Source: Clostridiales bacterium CHKCI001
Lineage (GTDB): Bacteria > Bacillota > Clostridia > Lachnospirales > Lachnospiraceae
DNA: 64,000 nt
Assembly (NCBI GenBank): GCA_900045905.1
Contig: FCNS01000036.1
Location: 1 to 64,000, forward strand
Direction of reading: 5' to 3'
Part shown: one piece after another, positions 36,140-44,752 of the stretch
Position numbering within the stretch: the stretch's first letter is position 1
How the letters are laid out: the number at the start of each line of letters is the position of its first letter
The notes under the pieces: generated by a model
What the model saw: the letters and a program-made list of their open reading frames with translations, nothing else
The model's database searches: none
Told to the model about the DNA's origin: nothing
Translations under genes and position numbers: made by a program

Positions 36140-39100
36140 TTATTTTTTTACTAGACGGATCTCAATTGCTTCAAGTCTTAAGTTCTTACCTGTTGTACCA
36201 GATACTGCATTGTCCTTTACCCAATTCTGCCATCCTTCGTTTTGTACATGGGTACGATATTCTACACTGTATTTCTGAGCTAACTCTCCCGTCAGACGAA
36301 TCTTGATTGCTTCTAACCTTAAACTCTTTCCCTTTGTCCCTGACATTGCATCATCAGCTACATAATCTTGCCATCCCTCATTCTGTACATGCGTAGCATA
36401 TTCTACTCCACCGTCTAATCCATCTCCATTTACTTTGATCTGGATTGCTTCTAATCTCAGGCTTCTATTCTTTGTTCCAGACATTTCTCCACCTGCTACA
36501 TAGTCTTGCCATCCATCGTTCTGTACGTGAGTACGATAACTAATCGTTGGATTTGCTTCTTTTTGATTGGTCAGATAAGCATTATCAGTACTTCCAGGAG
36601 CTGCATCGCCTTTTTCTACCAAACGAATTTCAATTGCTTCTAATCTCTTGGACAATCCAGAGCTTCCCGACTTACCATCGTTTACTGCCCATCCAAGCCA
36701 TCCCTTATCTTGAATATGCGTACGATAATAGATATCATATTTCTCTGCAACTTCTCCCGTCAGACGAACTTGGATTGCTTCGAGTCTTAAACTTCTGCCT
36801 TTTGTTCCTGACATCTTACCGTCTGCTACATAGTCTTGCCATCCTTCATTCTGTACATGGGTACGATATTCTACACCGCCACCAATTGTATTGTTATTCA
36901 GACAAATTTCAATCCCTTCTAACCGTAAACTTCTGTTTGTTGTTCCAGACAATTCTCCATTGGATACAAAATCTTGCCATCCATCATTTTGTACATGGGT
37001 ACGGTAAGAAACTTCGAGTGCTAATTCTTCTGGTTTTTCGGCAGGTTCAAAGATTGGCTCAGTACTTTTGGTATATACTGCCTGAATTGCATCATAATAC
37101 AATGTACCACTTACTTTATTTTGATCGTCAATTGCATCCGATCCAGGGATTGCATTCAACCATAGGCCAAAATTACTAATATAGGCGGCAGCCTCACTTG
37201 TCAACGCTCCCCGATCTCCCTTATCCACAAATTCAGAAAATGGAATCGTCACAAGCAATGGCTCCGTTGTAGTCGTATATCCTTCATAATTATTTAAATA
37301 TGCCTCGTACGAACCGCCATCCAATGTATTAATCTGAATTACTGTCTTTTGATTTTTTCCATCTGGAACGACCCAAAATTGTAACGCATTACAATCCGAC
37401 CAGTCTGCTTCATTTTTAATCGTAGCCCCTGCCCATCCGGTGCTCGTTTCTGTATAATCAAATTTTAATGCATAGCTTCCATCATAACATTTATCCTGTA
37501 TCAAAGACAGTGTCAAATCACATCCACTATCTTTATTTACTGCCCAACTTCCATTCAACAAATTGTCTAATCCATAATAGGATTCAAAATCATCGACTAA
37601 ACGATAATCTTTTTCTTCTTGTTCAATATTAAACATTACAGAAATTTCCTGGAGTTTGGTCTCTCCCGCATATAAAATTACTTTACCTTTTGCGGTCTCT
37701 CCCAGTTTTTCCAGATCTTCTTTTGTCAAAACAGCTTGTGCAGTCTTTCCATTTACTGTAGTTGGAAGTCTCAATTCTTCTCCTTCTCCAACAACAGCAA
37801 ACGATACCTCCACTCCTTCTTTATTAATACGTCCACTAACGACTGTTTCATCTAAAATACGACTTCCCGAAATTGGAGCTGTTATATATCCGCTAACATT
37901 ATCCCATGTTTTTTGGACTGGTGGCTGTATATTCTGTGAAGTTAAAATTTCCTTCTGATCGTTTGCAAAAATACTTTTCTCATTATTGTAGAATCGAATA
38001 AATTCATCCATCATTTCATGTCCATGCAGCGTTCCATCTTCCTTCACAGAATCTACAAATGGGGTATAATAGCTTCCCGTTTTGGAATAATTGGACCAGA
38101 TCATAAAATAAGAACAATTATATTCTTCCTTTGTCACAATATCTAAGATTTCTGTAAACCATTCTTTTCTCTTATTTCCACTGTCTGGAAGTCCTCCCTT
38201 GTCGGAAGTAATTCCCGTTTCTGTTACTGCAAACAATTTATTATGTTGTTTTGCAAATGTATCTACTAATTTTACTACATTTTCAAAATTTTTCTGAAAA
38301 TTATATCCTTCTTCATCTGTAACTGGATTAGAATCATACGTATCAAATCCAACCATATCTACGTATTCATCCCCTGGATAACGTTCATTATATTCTTCCA
38401 AAGAAGAGGCTTCTGAACCTGGTCCATACACATAGATCAAATTATGTACTTCTTTTTCGTCTCGCAAATACTCTACCGTATACTTAAATACAGATTTATA
38501 AGTCTCTGCATCACAAAATGCCTTTCCCCACCAAAACCAGCTTCCTGTATTTTCATGCAAAGGACGGAATAAAATTGGTCCATTCACTTGTTTCGCATAC
38601 TCTGCTACCATGTCCAAATAAGCATTATAGCGATCATGGTACTGTCCTCCTGGAAGAATCTGGTTCATACAATCTCCTGTTAAATTATAGGAATCTGCTT
38701 TCAAGAAATCATATTTATCATAAGTCTTATCGGATGTCGTTTCCTTTTCTTCCGAATATGCAAAATTAGGCATATGTGCAGAAAGTGTCATAATCGCTCC
38801 CTGTGCGATATCTTCATTTGAAAATAAGGCAGCAGCTCTTATATTTCCTTCGATTGTATTTGGAATTGGTTCTTCTTCTGGATGACGAGAATTATACTTA
38901 TCTGCAAATCCATCAAATAAATTTCCACAATCCAAACCAACAATTGCAGAAATAGAGCCTGTTAAGTCTTTTGTATCGGAATAGCTTAATGCAGAAGTTC
39001 CCGCTTTTAATACTGTATCTTCCATATGCCCATAAAGTGTAGATCCCGATTCACCAACTGCTTTTAAGTATTGATAAACCGCTGCTGTAGAGGCATCTGC

Positions 39101-39859
39101 ATTAGAATCGACTAATTGAATTTCACTTGCATAATCATAAGCAGTTCCATTTACATTTAACTCGGTACTCGTTCCCATCAGTTCTGTATTTGTTTCAGGT
39201 TTTACCGTTGCATCCACAAAAATATCTTCTACTTCTGGCTTACTTAAACGAATATTGTCAAACCAAAGATCTCCTTTATAATCTGTACTGTTTCCAACGA
39301 TTAAAAACAATAATTTCTCAGGACGCTCTATTTGAGCATTCGTTGGATCACATTGAAATGTAAAAGAAGCTTTTTTCAATGTTCCATCTAACTCTTCTGT
39401 CTGCGCTTGATTAATTCCACACATTTGCTCTTGAAAAACATTATCAGAAGCTGCTTTGATCGTCAGCTGTCCAGTCGTATAAGCAGAGGAATCATAATAC
39501 AAGTCAAAAGTTAATGTAGTAAACTGAGAATAATCAATTCCACCTTCTTCTGAAAGGCTAATTCCAGTCTGACTCCATCCATTACTGACATCGTTTGAAA
39601 AGTCTACACTAACTTTTAGCATTCCCTTTTCTGGATCATAACTACACTCTCCTCCGCCGTTATAACTTCCCCCCGACCAACTGTCATCATAGACCCAGTT
39701 TTGCGTTCCATCTTCAAAATCCCATACTCGCTCCGCACTAGCCTTATCCATTGAAACAACAGAACTGTTTGAAGACGCCTGCACAAAATTAGCAGATGTA
39801 ATACAAAGCGGCACGCTTAAAACTACAGCAGTAACCTTTTTTAAAAAACGTTTCTTCAT
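36140..39859 (-). CDS. Secreted modular beta-mannanase: CBM-GH26-CBM with six ChW repeats
   Basis: An endo-beta-1,4-mannanase of 1239 aa. A signal peptide (residues 1-28, VVLSVPLCITSANFVQA) is followed by a carbohydrate-binding beta-sandwich (about 44-206, CBM27-like). The GH26 catalytic domain (about 235-635) has acid/base Glu436 in RPLHENTG and nucleophile Glu547 in VTETG. A short linker domain and a second binding module (about 751-930, CBM23-like) follow. The C-terminus (948-1239) is six ChW repeats with the core YRTHVQNxGWQ. The CBM27-GH26-CBM23 core recalls the Roseburia mannanase. ChW repeats probably hold the enzyme at the cell surface. AAGGAGGG precedes the ATG. Confidence 0.93.
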   Translation of the reverse strand: MKKRFLKKVTAVVLSVPLCITSANFVQASSNSSVVSMDKASAERVWDFEDGTQNWVYDDSWSGGSYNGGGECSYDPEKGMLKVSVDFSNDVSNGWSQTGISLSEEGGIDYSQFTTLTFDLYYDSSAYTTGQLTIKAASDNVFQEQMCGINQAQTEELDGTLKKASFTFQCDPTNAQIERPEKLLFLIVGNSTDYKGDLWFDNIRLSKPEVEDIFVDATVKPETNTELMGTSTELNVNGTAYDYASEIQLVDSNADASTAAVYQYLKAVGESGSTLYGHMEDTVLKAGTSALSYSDTKDLTGSISAIVGLDCGNLFDGFADKYNSRHPEEEPIPNTIEGNIRAAALFSNEDIAQGAIMTLSAHMPNFAYSEEKETTSDKTYDKYDFLKADSYNLTGDCMNQILPGGQYHDRYNAYLDMVAEYAKQVNGPILFRPLHENTGSWFWWGKAFCDAETYKSVFKYTVEYLRDEKEVHNLIYVYGPGSEASSLEEYNERYPGDEYVDMVGFDTYDSNPVTDEEGYNFQKNFENVVKLVDTFAKQHNKLFAVTETGITSDKGGLPDSGNKRKEWFTEILDIVTKEEYNCSYFMIWSNYSKTGSYYTPFVDSVKEDGTLHGHEMMDEFIRFYNNEKSIFANDQKEILTSQNIQPPVQKTWDNVSGYITAPISGSRILDETVVSGRINKEGVEVSFAVVGEGEELRLPTTVNGKTAQAVLTKEDLEKLGETAKGKVILYAGETKLQEISVMFNIEQEEKDYRLVDDFESYYGLDNLLNGSWAVNKDSGCDLTLSLIQDKCYDGSYALKFDYTETSTGWAGATIKNEADWSDCNALQFWVVPDGKNQKTVIQINTLDGGSYEAYLNNYEGYTTTTEPLLVTIPFSEFVDKGDRGALTSEAAAYISNFGLWLNAIPGSDAIDDQNKVSGTLYYDAIQAVYTKSTEPIFEPAEKPEELALEVSYRTHVQNDGWQDFVSNGELSGTTNRSLRLEGIEICLNNNTIGGGVEYRTHVQNEGWQDYVADGKMSGTKGRSLRLEAIQVRLTGEVAEKYDIYYRTHIQDKGWLGWAVNDGKSGSSGLSKRLEAIEIRLVEKGDAAPGSTDNAYLTNQKEANPTISYRTHVQNDGWQDYVAGGEMSGTKNRSLRLEAIQIKVNGDGLDGGVEYATHVQNEGWQDYVADDAMSGTKGKSLRLEAIKIRLTGELAQKYSVEYRTHVQNEGWQNWVKDNAVSGTTGKNLRLEAIEIRLVKK
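36143..37018 (-). repeat. Six ChW (clostridial hydrophobic, conserved Trp) repeats in two triplets
   Basis: Repeats start near residues 948, 995, 1041, 1105, 1151 and 1197 of the mannanase. Each has YRTH(V/I)Q, a GW pair, SG and SLRLEAI. Repeats 1, 2, 3 resemble 4, 5, 6 in that order: NRSLRLE in 1 and 4, SGTKGxSLRLEAI plus TGExAxK in 2 and 5. A 20-odd-residue linker (GDAAPGSTDNAYLTNQKEAN) divides the triplets. Confidence 0.92.
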
Positions 39860-39913
39860 TTGCTTTCCCTCCTTATCTTGATCCTTTAATTAGAATCGTA
39901 TTTCCTATGAGAT

Positions 39914-39963
39914 AAAAAAATGGACCACTCACAGATACTCCTTCCTATGAGCCATCCATTTTT
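39914..39963 (-). terminator. Terminator-like hairpin between permease and mannanase genes
   Basis: On the minus strand, AAATGGATGGCTCA pairs imperfectly with TGAGTGGTCCATTT, followed directly by a run of seven T. It sits just after the second permease stop and about 55 bases before the mannanase start, where there is little room for a separate promoter. Confidence 0.75.
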
Positions 39964-39976
39964 CTTTTCTTATATT

Positions 39977-40819
39977 TTATCCCTTTACAGCTCCAGCAGC
40001 CATTCCACTATATACTTGTTTCTGGAAAATTAAGAACAAGATCAAAATTGGAATAATTGTAATCAATACGCCTGCACAAATATAATTGTATTGATTTCCA
40101 TAAGGACCTGTAAATGTATAAAGAGCAGTTGAAATTGTCTTTAATTCTGCATTTTGCAGATAGAGATTGGACATATAGTATTCATTATAAACACCAACTC
40201 CTTTTAAAACTAAGGATGTAACGATAGCTGGCTTTAAAAGAGGAAATAAAATCTTGAAGAATACACCAAAATAGGTAGAACCATCCATAATTGCCGATTC
40301 ATCCAATGATACTGGCAAATTCTCAAAGAATTGCAAGAAAATATAAATAGAAATAATATCCGTACCCATTAATACAATCATATATCCATATAAATGATTG
40401 ATTAATTTTAAGGAATACATAATCTGGTAAACCGTTACCTGTGTTGCAATACCAGGAATCAATGCCGCAAACATGAATAAGTTTTGAATAACACCATTTC
40501 CTTTAAATTTAAAACGGTTTAAAATATATGCTAACATAGAACCAATGAAGATGGATACTGTTAAAACAACAACTAATACAATACCTGTATTTAAAAATCC
40601 ACGCAGCATATTGGCCTGTTTAAACGCAATTGTAAAGTTGTCGAAGTTCAAAAAGGATTCTGGAAGATCCAATACAGAAGAACTATTATACTCATCCGTT
40701 GTCTTAAAAGCAGTTAAAACACAGACACAAACAGGAAGTAAGGAAATAATGGATGCGCCAATTAGCATGACATATTTAAATATGGAAAAGAATACACTAC
40801 CTAATTTTCTCTTTTTCAT
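39977..40819 (-). CDS. ABC sugar importer permease (MalG type)
   Basis: A 280-aa inner-membrane subunit with six hydrophobic segments. The EAA-like loop for ATPase docking is visible as LDESAIMDGSTYFGVFFKIL, and the C-terminus ends YSGMAAGAVKG as in MalG proteins. Its ATG overlaps the stop of the first permease (TAATG). It should import manno-oligosaccharides together with the neighbouring permease and binding protein. The ATPase, probably a shared MsmX-type protein, is not in the window. Confidence 0.92.
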   Translation of the reverse strand: MKKRKLGSVFFSIFKYVMLIGASIISLLPVCVCVLTAFKTTDEYNSSSVLDLPESFLNFDNFTIAFKQANMLRGFLNTGIVLVVVLTVSIFIGSMLAYILNRFKFKGNGVIQNLFMFAALIPGIATQVTVYQIMYSLKLINHLYGYMIVLMGTDIISIYIFLQFFENLPVSLDESAIMDGSTYFGVFFKILFPLLKPAIVTSLVLKGVGVYNEYYMSNLYLQNAELKTISTALYTFTGPYGNQYNYICAGVLITIIPILILFLIFQKQVYSGMAAGAVKG

Positions 40820-41826
40820 TATGCAATCCCTCCTTTTCTTGCTGCTTTTTCTGCTTTCTTCCTTCTTCTTACTGCTGCTTTGGATTCATCGGAAGTTCCA
40901 TCATCAAATGCATACTTAAAGAATAATTTTTGAGCAACGGTACAAATTACAATAATTACTAACAAAACAATTGCCATTGCACAGGCTAAACCAACTTTTT
41001 GGTTTTCATGTGCCAGACGATTCATAATAACAAAATAAGTACCTGTTCCCATTGTACCATTCGTGATAACATAAGGAGGCTCAAATGCGCTCAACGAACC
41101 ACTAATGGAAAGAATTAAGTTTAATACTACGATGGATTTAATACTTGGTAAAATAATATAACGGAATTGATGCCACTTATTTGCTCCATCTAATGAAGAT
41201 GCTTCATAAAGATCTGTATCTACTGACATCATTGCTCCTAAAAACAAAATCATATTTTGTCCCAAATACCTCCATACTGATGTCGCAGCCAGTGAGATAT
41301 TGTTGATACTCTTGTCTTGTAACCAATATGGAATACTCTCTTCACTCATACCTAACATTTGAAGAATAGAATCTAATACAAATCCTCTTGCATAAAAGAA
41401 TTTAAAAATAAATCCAACTGCAATACCACAAATTAAGTATGGGAAGAACATTGCACCTTTAAAGAAAGAGCTACCCTTTATTGGAAATACAAGCAACGTT
41501 GCAAAAAATAAAGCCAATCCTAACTGAACAACAGCTCCACCCATATAGTAAACGCTGACAATTAATGACTTAAAGCAATCATCACGTTGAAATACTTCGA
41601 TATAATTATCTAATCCCACAAACTCATCCAATGGCTCCAGATAAGTCATTTTATAAAAACTAAATTGAATCATCTTAAAGAATGGCAGATATGTAAAAAC
41701 AACCAAAAGTAAAAGTGGTACAAACATAAATGCTACGATCACTAACGCTCTTTGTCCTTCTCTTGCTCTTAACCATTCAGAAAAGGTTTTTTTCCTTTTC
41801 AAAGTGTTTGATACTTGATTACTCAT
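40819..41826 (-). CDS. ABC sugar importer permease (MalF/UgpA type)
   Basis: A 335-aa inner-membrane subunit. A cytoplasmic N-terminus is followed by six hydrophobic segments starting ALVIVAFMFVPLLLLVVFTY. The docking loop is LYEASSLDGANKWHQFRYI, and the tail is rich in Lys/Arg (AAVRRRKKAEKAARK). It is downstream of the binding protein, with a hairpin between them, and pairs with the next permease. Confidence 0.92.
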   Translation of the reverse strand: MSNQVSNTLKRKKTFSEWLRAREGQRALVIVAFMFVPLLLLVVFTYLPFFKMIQFSFYKMTYLEPLDEFVGLDNYIEVFQRDDCFKSLIVSVYYMGGAVVQLGLALFFATLLVFPIKGSSFFKGAMFFPYLICGIAVGFIFKFFYARGFVLDSILQMLGMSEESIPYWLQDKSINNISLAATSVWRYLGQNMILFLGAMMSVDTDLYEASSLDGANKWHQFRYIILPSIKSIVVLNLILSISGSLSAFEPPYVITNGTMGTGTYFVIMNRLAHENQKVGLACAMAIVLLVIIVICTVAQKLFFKYAFDDGTSDESKAAVRRRKKAEKAARKGGIA

Positions 41827-41927
41827 AACTTCTCCCTTCTACATTATCGAAATAAAAGATTACTATTCTGTAGATCTATATTTTTAAAAGCTTCCGTACT
41901 TCTAAGATACTACAGAGAAAGGGGAGG

Positions 41928-41946
41928 GGCTACAGAGACTGTAGCC
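41928..41946 (-). promoter_or_regulatory. Hairpin after the binding-protein gene
   Basis: GGCTACAG-AGA-CTGTAGCC, a perfect 8-bp stem with a 3-base loop, lies 11 bases after the binding-protein stop codon. No T-run follows on the minus strand. Such hairpins commonly protect the 3' end of binding-protein mRNA so that it outnumbers its permeases. Confidence 0.65.
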
Positions 41947-41957
41947 GCCTCATCTTT

Positions 41958-43346
41958 TTATTCTTCCCACACTTCTACACCAAGAGCTTCCTGTGCATCA
42001 GACCATTTCTGATTTCTTTCATCCATCATTTCATCTAATGTTTTCGATCCATATAAAGCAGCCTCTAATAACTCACATTCTGGATAGTCATCATTATTGA
42101 TACCAACTTCACTCTCATTATTTACTTCATCAAATAATGTTTCTTCTCCTTCTTTTGCAGGATTATTCGGCAACAATTCTACACCTTTAAAATCAGCCAA
42201 TGCATCTGGAAGTTCCTTATCTTTCAAAGCTGGGATACTTCCTTCATCTTCATAAATAGAAGATTCTTCAATTAACCATTTCATATATAACATTGCAGCA
42301 ATCTGATTATCTTCTGTTGCTTGCTTATTAATACCAAATGCATAGTTTCCGCCAGATCCTGCATAACGTTTTCCATCTACGGTAATTGGGAATGGCATAT
42401 ATCCAACATCATCTGGTGTTTCTCCAGCATCTTTACATTGCTGTACTGCCCAAGATCCCAGTACCATTGTTGCAATTTCGCCTTTATTAATCATACCTTT
42501 GGAAGATTCCCAATCACTGCTGGCTGGATCATCTTCAACCAGTTTTCTTGCAACTGCTTCGTACATTGTGTAATAAACTGCATAAGGTCCTGTCATATCA
42601 TCTCTCTTTGCAAATGGGTTTTTAATATGTACAATATCATTCATAAAGTCTGGATCACCAGTAGCAGCTACACCAATATAAGCATCCCATGCTCCCATTG
42701 GCCATCCAGCTGCAAAGTTTGTATAAAGCGGAATCGCATCTGTATTATCCTTAATTGTTTGCAAGTCTTCCAAAAATTCATCTGGTGTAGCAGGCAATTC
42801 ATCAATTCCTGCTTCTTTCCACACTCTCTTGTTGTATACAATACCGCCAGCAGTTCCACCGTTTGCTATGCCATAGACAGTTCCGTCATAAGTTTTTTCT
42901 TGACAAAAATTATAGATTTTATCCAATGTATCAAAATCGCCAAGTGGTACAAAATAATCTGATAACTGGTCTTTTTGCACGCTCGTTGGAATAAAACAAA
43001 GATCTCCCCAGTCACCAGTTGTTAAACGAAGTTTCAAAGACTCTTCATAATCAGTAAGTGCTTCATACTTAACTTTGATATTTGGATATAACTCCATGAA
43101 TTCTTCTGCATAGCCTTTGTACACAGTATCTACAATATCCGTACGATTTGTCAAGATTTTAATGGATGCTTCCAGATCTTTATAATCTTCCCCAACTTTA
43201 ATTTGGTCAATTGTAGGTACAGATGAGGAAGAGGAATCCCCTTCCTGTGTTTCGTTGTTACTATCATTTCCACCGCCACATGCAGCCAATGATAATACCA
43301 TACTTGTTACAAGTCCGAGACTAATCAATTTCTTTGTTACTCTCAT
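41958..43346 (-). CDS. Extracellular sugar-binding lipoprotein of the ABC importer
   Basis: A 462-aa lipoprotein. The signal peptide ends in the lipobox LAAC, followed by a Gly/Asn/Ser-rich linker and a type I solute-binding fold (IKILTNRTDIVDTVY, GTVYGIANGGTAGGIVYNK, ATMVLGSWAV). It captures oligosaccharides outside the cell for the two permeases that follow. The mannan-active neighbours make beta-manno-oligosaccharides the likely ligand. It is first in the transporter operon. Confidence 0.92.
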   Translation of the reverse strand: MRVTKKLISLGLVTSMVLSLAACGGGNDSNNETQEGDSSSSSVPTIDQIKVGEDYKDLEASIKILTNRTDIVDTVYKGYAEEFMELYPNIKVKYEALTDYEESLKLRLTTGDWGDLCFIPTSVQKDQLSDYFVPLGDFDTLDKIYNFCQEKTYDGTVYGIANGGTAGGIVYNKRVWKEAGIDELPATPDEFLEDLQTIKDNTDAIPLYTNFAAGWPMGAWDAYIGVAATGDPDFMNDIVHIKNPFAKRDDMTGPYAVYYTMYEAVARKLVEDDPASSDWESSKGMINKGEIATMVLGSWAVQQCKDAGETPDDVGYMPFPITVDGKRYAGSGGNYAFGINKQATEDNQIAAMLYMKWLIEESSIYEDEGSIPALKDKELPDALADFKGVELLPNNPAKEGEETLFDEVNNESEVGINNDDYPECELLEAALYGSKTLDEMMDERNQKWSDAQEALGVEVWEE

Positions 43347-43396
43347 AATTTTCCCTCCGTTTTTCTTAATTTTAGCGTTTTATTTAAGCTATTTTA

Positions 43397-43424
43397 ATTA
43401 TATCACGTTTAACCTATTTTGCAA
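43397..43424 (-). promoter_or_regulatory. Promoter of the mannan transporter operon
   Basis: On the minus strand: TTGCAA (43424-43419), a 16-base spacer, TATAAT (43402-43397). It leaves a leader of about 45 bases before the binding protein. The stretch from 43430 to 43690 is AT-rich and shows no gene. Confidence 0.65.
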
Positions 43425-43694
43425 GTCATTTTTAACACTAGAATACACTTCTGTTAAATATGTCTTAATTTTTATATCTTTTTTATGCACATTTTACAAT
43501 CTTTTTTTGATTTTAATTTATTTTAACGCCAATTTTAGCTTTATATGTACTTTAGATTTTACTTTTATTTTTCATCTTCTATTTTCCGAAGCTTATATTT
43601 TAAGTTAATATTAAATTAAAAAACTTAATAATGATTCGTATTTTGAATAAAAGCTGTAAATACATTGATAAATTCTAAAAAAACATAAATAATA

Positions 43695-43724
43695 TTGACA
43701 ATTTCTGCAAAGATACGTTATAAT
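43695..43724 (+). promoter_or_regulatory. Consensus promoter of the 48-aa ORF
   Basis: TTGACA (43695-43700), an 18-base spacer and TATAAT (43719-43724). Both hexamers are perfect. The transcript should start near 43731, ten bases before a hairpin. Confidence 0.8.
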
Positions 43725-43741
43725 ATTAAACAATAGAAGAC

Positions 43742-43785
43742 AAAGGAGTCACATGATTTCATTGACTCCTTTTTGTGTTAAATGA
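43742..43785 (+). promoter_or_regulatory. Leader hairpin/attenuator with a nested 10-codon ORF
   Basis: AAAGGAGTCA (43742-43751) pairs with TGACTCCTTT (43763-43772), and the T-run extends past the stem, as in a terminator. The left arm holds a ribosome-binding site (AAAGGAG) for a tiny ORF, ATG at 43753 and TGA at 43783-43785, encoding MISLTPFCVK. Folding would hide that site and could stop transcription before the 48-aa gene. Confidence 0.55.
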
Positions 43786-43833
43786 AATTAACTATAACTC
43801 TCCCAATCAATTTAATAACAAGGAGGTATTACT

Positions 43834-43980
43834 ATGACTGATCCAAAACAAACCGTATCTTTCGAACAAAATGATAACAAACCCACTGATACAAAGCAAT
43901 TATCTGATACATGGCCAGATGATGCCTTAGCCGACTTAGCAGATTATATTGAAGAACAAGGCGTTTATATACGTCAATAA
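43834..43980 (+). CDS. 48-aa acidic protein of unknown function
   Basis: A small hydrophilic protein starting MTDPKQTVSFEQNDN. The N-terminal half is polar and probably disordered. The C-terminal half, WPDDALADLADYIEEQG, is an acidic amphipathic helix. AAGGAGG lies an ideal 7 bases before the ATG. A perfect promoter and a terminator frame it as a single gene. There is no signal peptide, membrane segment or Cys. No family is recognised. Confidence 0.75.
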   Translation: MTDPKQTVSFEQNDNKPTDTKQLSDTWPDDALADLADYIEEQGVYIRQ

Positions 43981-44017
43981 TATTATTGAAACAATTAATT
44001 TCTAAATTATATGTAAT

Positions 44018-44073
44018 AAAAAAGAGTATCCCATCTTATCTTGTCAGTCAGTATAAAATGAGATACTCTTTTT
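44018..44073. terminator. Bidirectional terminator
   Basis: AAAAAGAGTATC pairs with GATACTCTTTTT, extended by CAT/ATG after one mismatch. It lies between the 48-aa ORF and the convergent hemerythrin gene. Confidence 0.85.
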
Positions 44074-44079
44074 CTTATC

Positions 44080-44481
44080 TTATTTTCTTACAAATGCTGC
44101 AACCTTTTTATCACAAATTTGAATATGGTTTTTCAGCCATTCTACCACATTCTTATTAACAGCTTCTACAAATTCATCGGTTGGACCCTCTTCTTCTTCC
44201 AACATTTCTTCTAATTCCTTAATTGCTTTTACAAACGCTGCGTGTTGTGCTTTATGCGCCTCAATCTCTGGATAAGAAGCTTCTTCTTGCAGCTTTTCTT
44301 CCGCCGCAAAATGAAATTCTGTATAATCCATTAAAAATGCCAGTGTTTGTATCGCCACATTTTTCTTTTTTCCATTTTCCAAACTATCTGTTAATTTATT
44401 CACACGTGCAATTAATTCTTGATGCTGTGTATCAATTAACGAATTCCCCGTCTCCAAACTTTTGTCAAAAACAATAGCCAT
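44080..44481 (-). CDS. Bacteriohemerythrin
   Basis: A 133-aa four-helix protein that binds O2 at a diiron centre. Iron ligands are visible: TQHQELIARV, FHFAAEEKL, HKAQHAAFV and NHIQICDK. The ATG at 44481 is preferred (AGGAGG 7 bases upstream); a TTG two codons earlier is the alternative. It is 19 bases after the rubredoxin gene. In anaerobes such pairs are thought to scavenge or sense oxygen. Confidence 0.93.
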   Translation of the reverse strand: MAIVFDKSLETGNSLIDTQHQELIARVNKLTDSLENGKKKNVAIQTLAFLMDYTEFHFAAEEKLQEEASYPEIEAHKAQHAAFVKAIKELEEMLEEEEGPTDEFVEAVNKNVVEWLKNHIQICDKKVAAFVRK

Positions 44482-44500
44482 CCCCAATCCTCCTATTTCT

Positions 44501-44659
44501 TTATTCTTCTACAAAAACCTCTTTACCTAATCCACAAATCGGACAAACCCAATCTTCTGGAAGATCCTCAAATGCTGTTCCTGGTTCAATTCCATTATCT
44601 GGATCTCCTACTTCTGGATCATATACATAACCGCATGGTTCGCAAACATACTTTTTCAT
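44501..44659 (-). CDS. Rubredoxin
   Basis: A 52-aa one-iron electron carrier. The two Cys pairs are [10 protein letters not shown] and CPICGLGK, with the conserved PEDWVCP between. The length is exactly that of classical rubredoxins. AAGG lies upstream of the ATG. It is co-directional with and just before hemerythrin, so it may supply electrons to oxygen detoxification. Confidence 0.97.
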   Translation of the reverse strand: MKKYVCEPCGYVYDPEVGDPDNGIEPGTAFEDLPEDWVCPICGLGKEVFVEE

Positions 44660-44752
44660 ATCAATTACCTTGTCCTTTCTAGAGATTTATTTATCATTTG
44701 TTATTATATCCAAGCTTCTAAAAAAATTCCGTAACATTTGCAACATTTTTAA

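Noticed and set aside
36143-37018. Regular repeats that could suggest a CRISPR array, and a 210-codon open frame on the opposite strand (36547-37179)
   Set aside because: The repeats are coding ChW repeats with variable spacing and no leader; the opposite frame is only their mirror image.
42321-42962. 213-codon plus-strand frame opposite the binding-protein gene
   Set aside because: Cys/Ile/His-rich composition typical of an antisense shadow; the minus-strand gene is clearly real.
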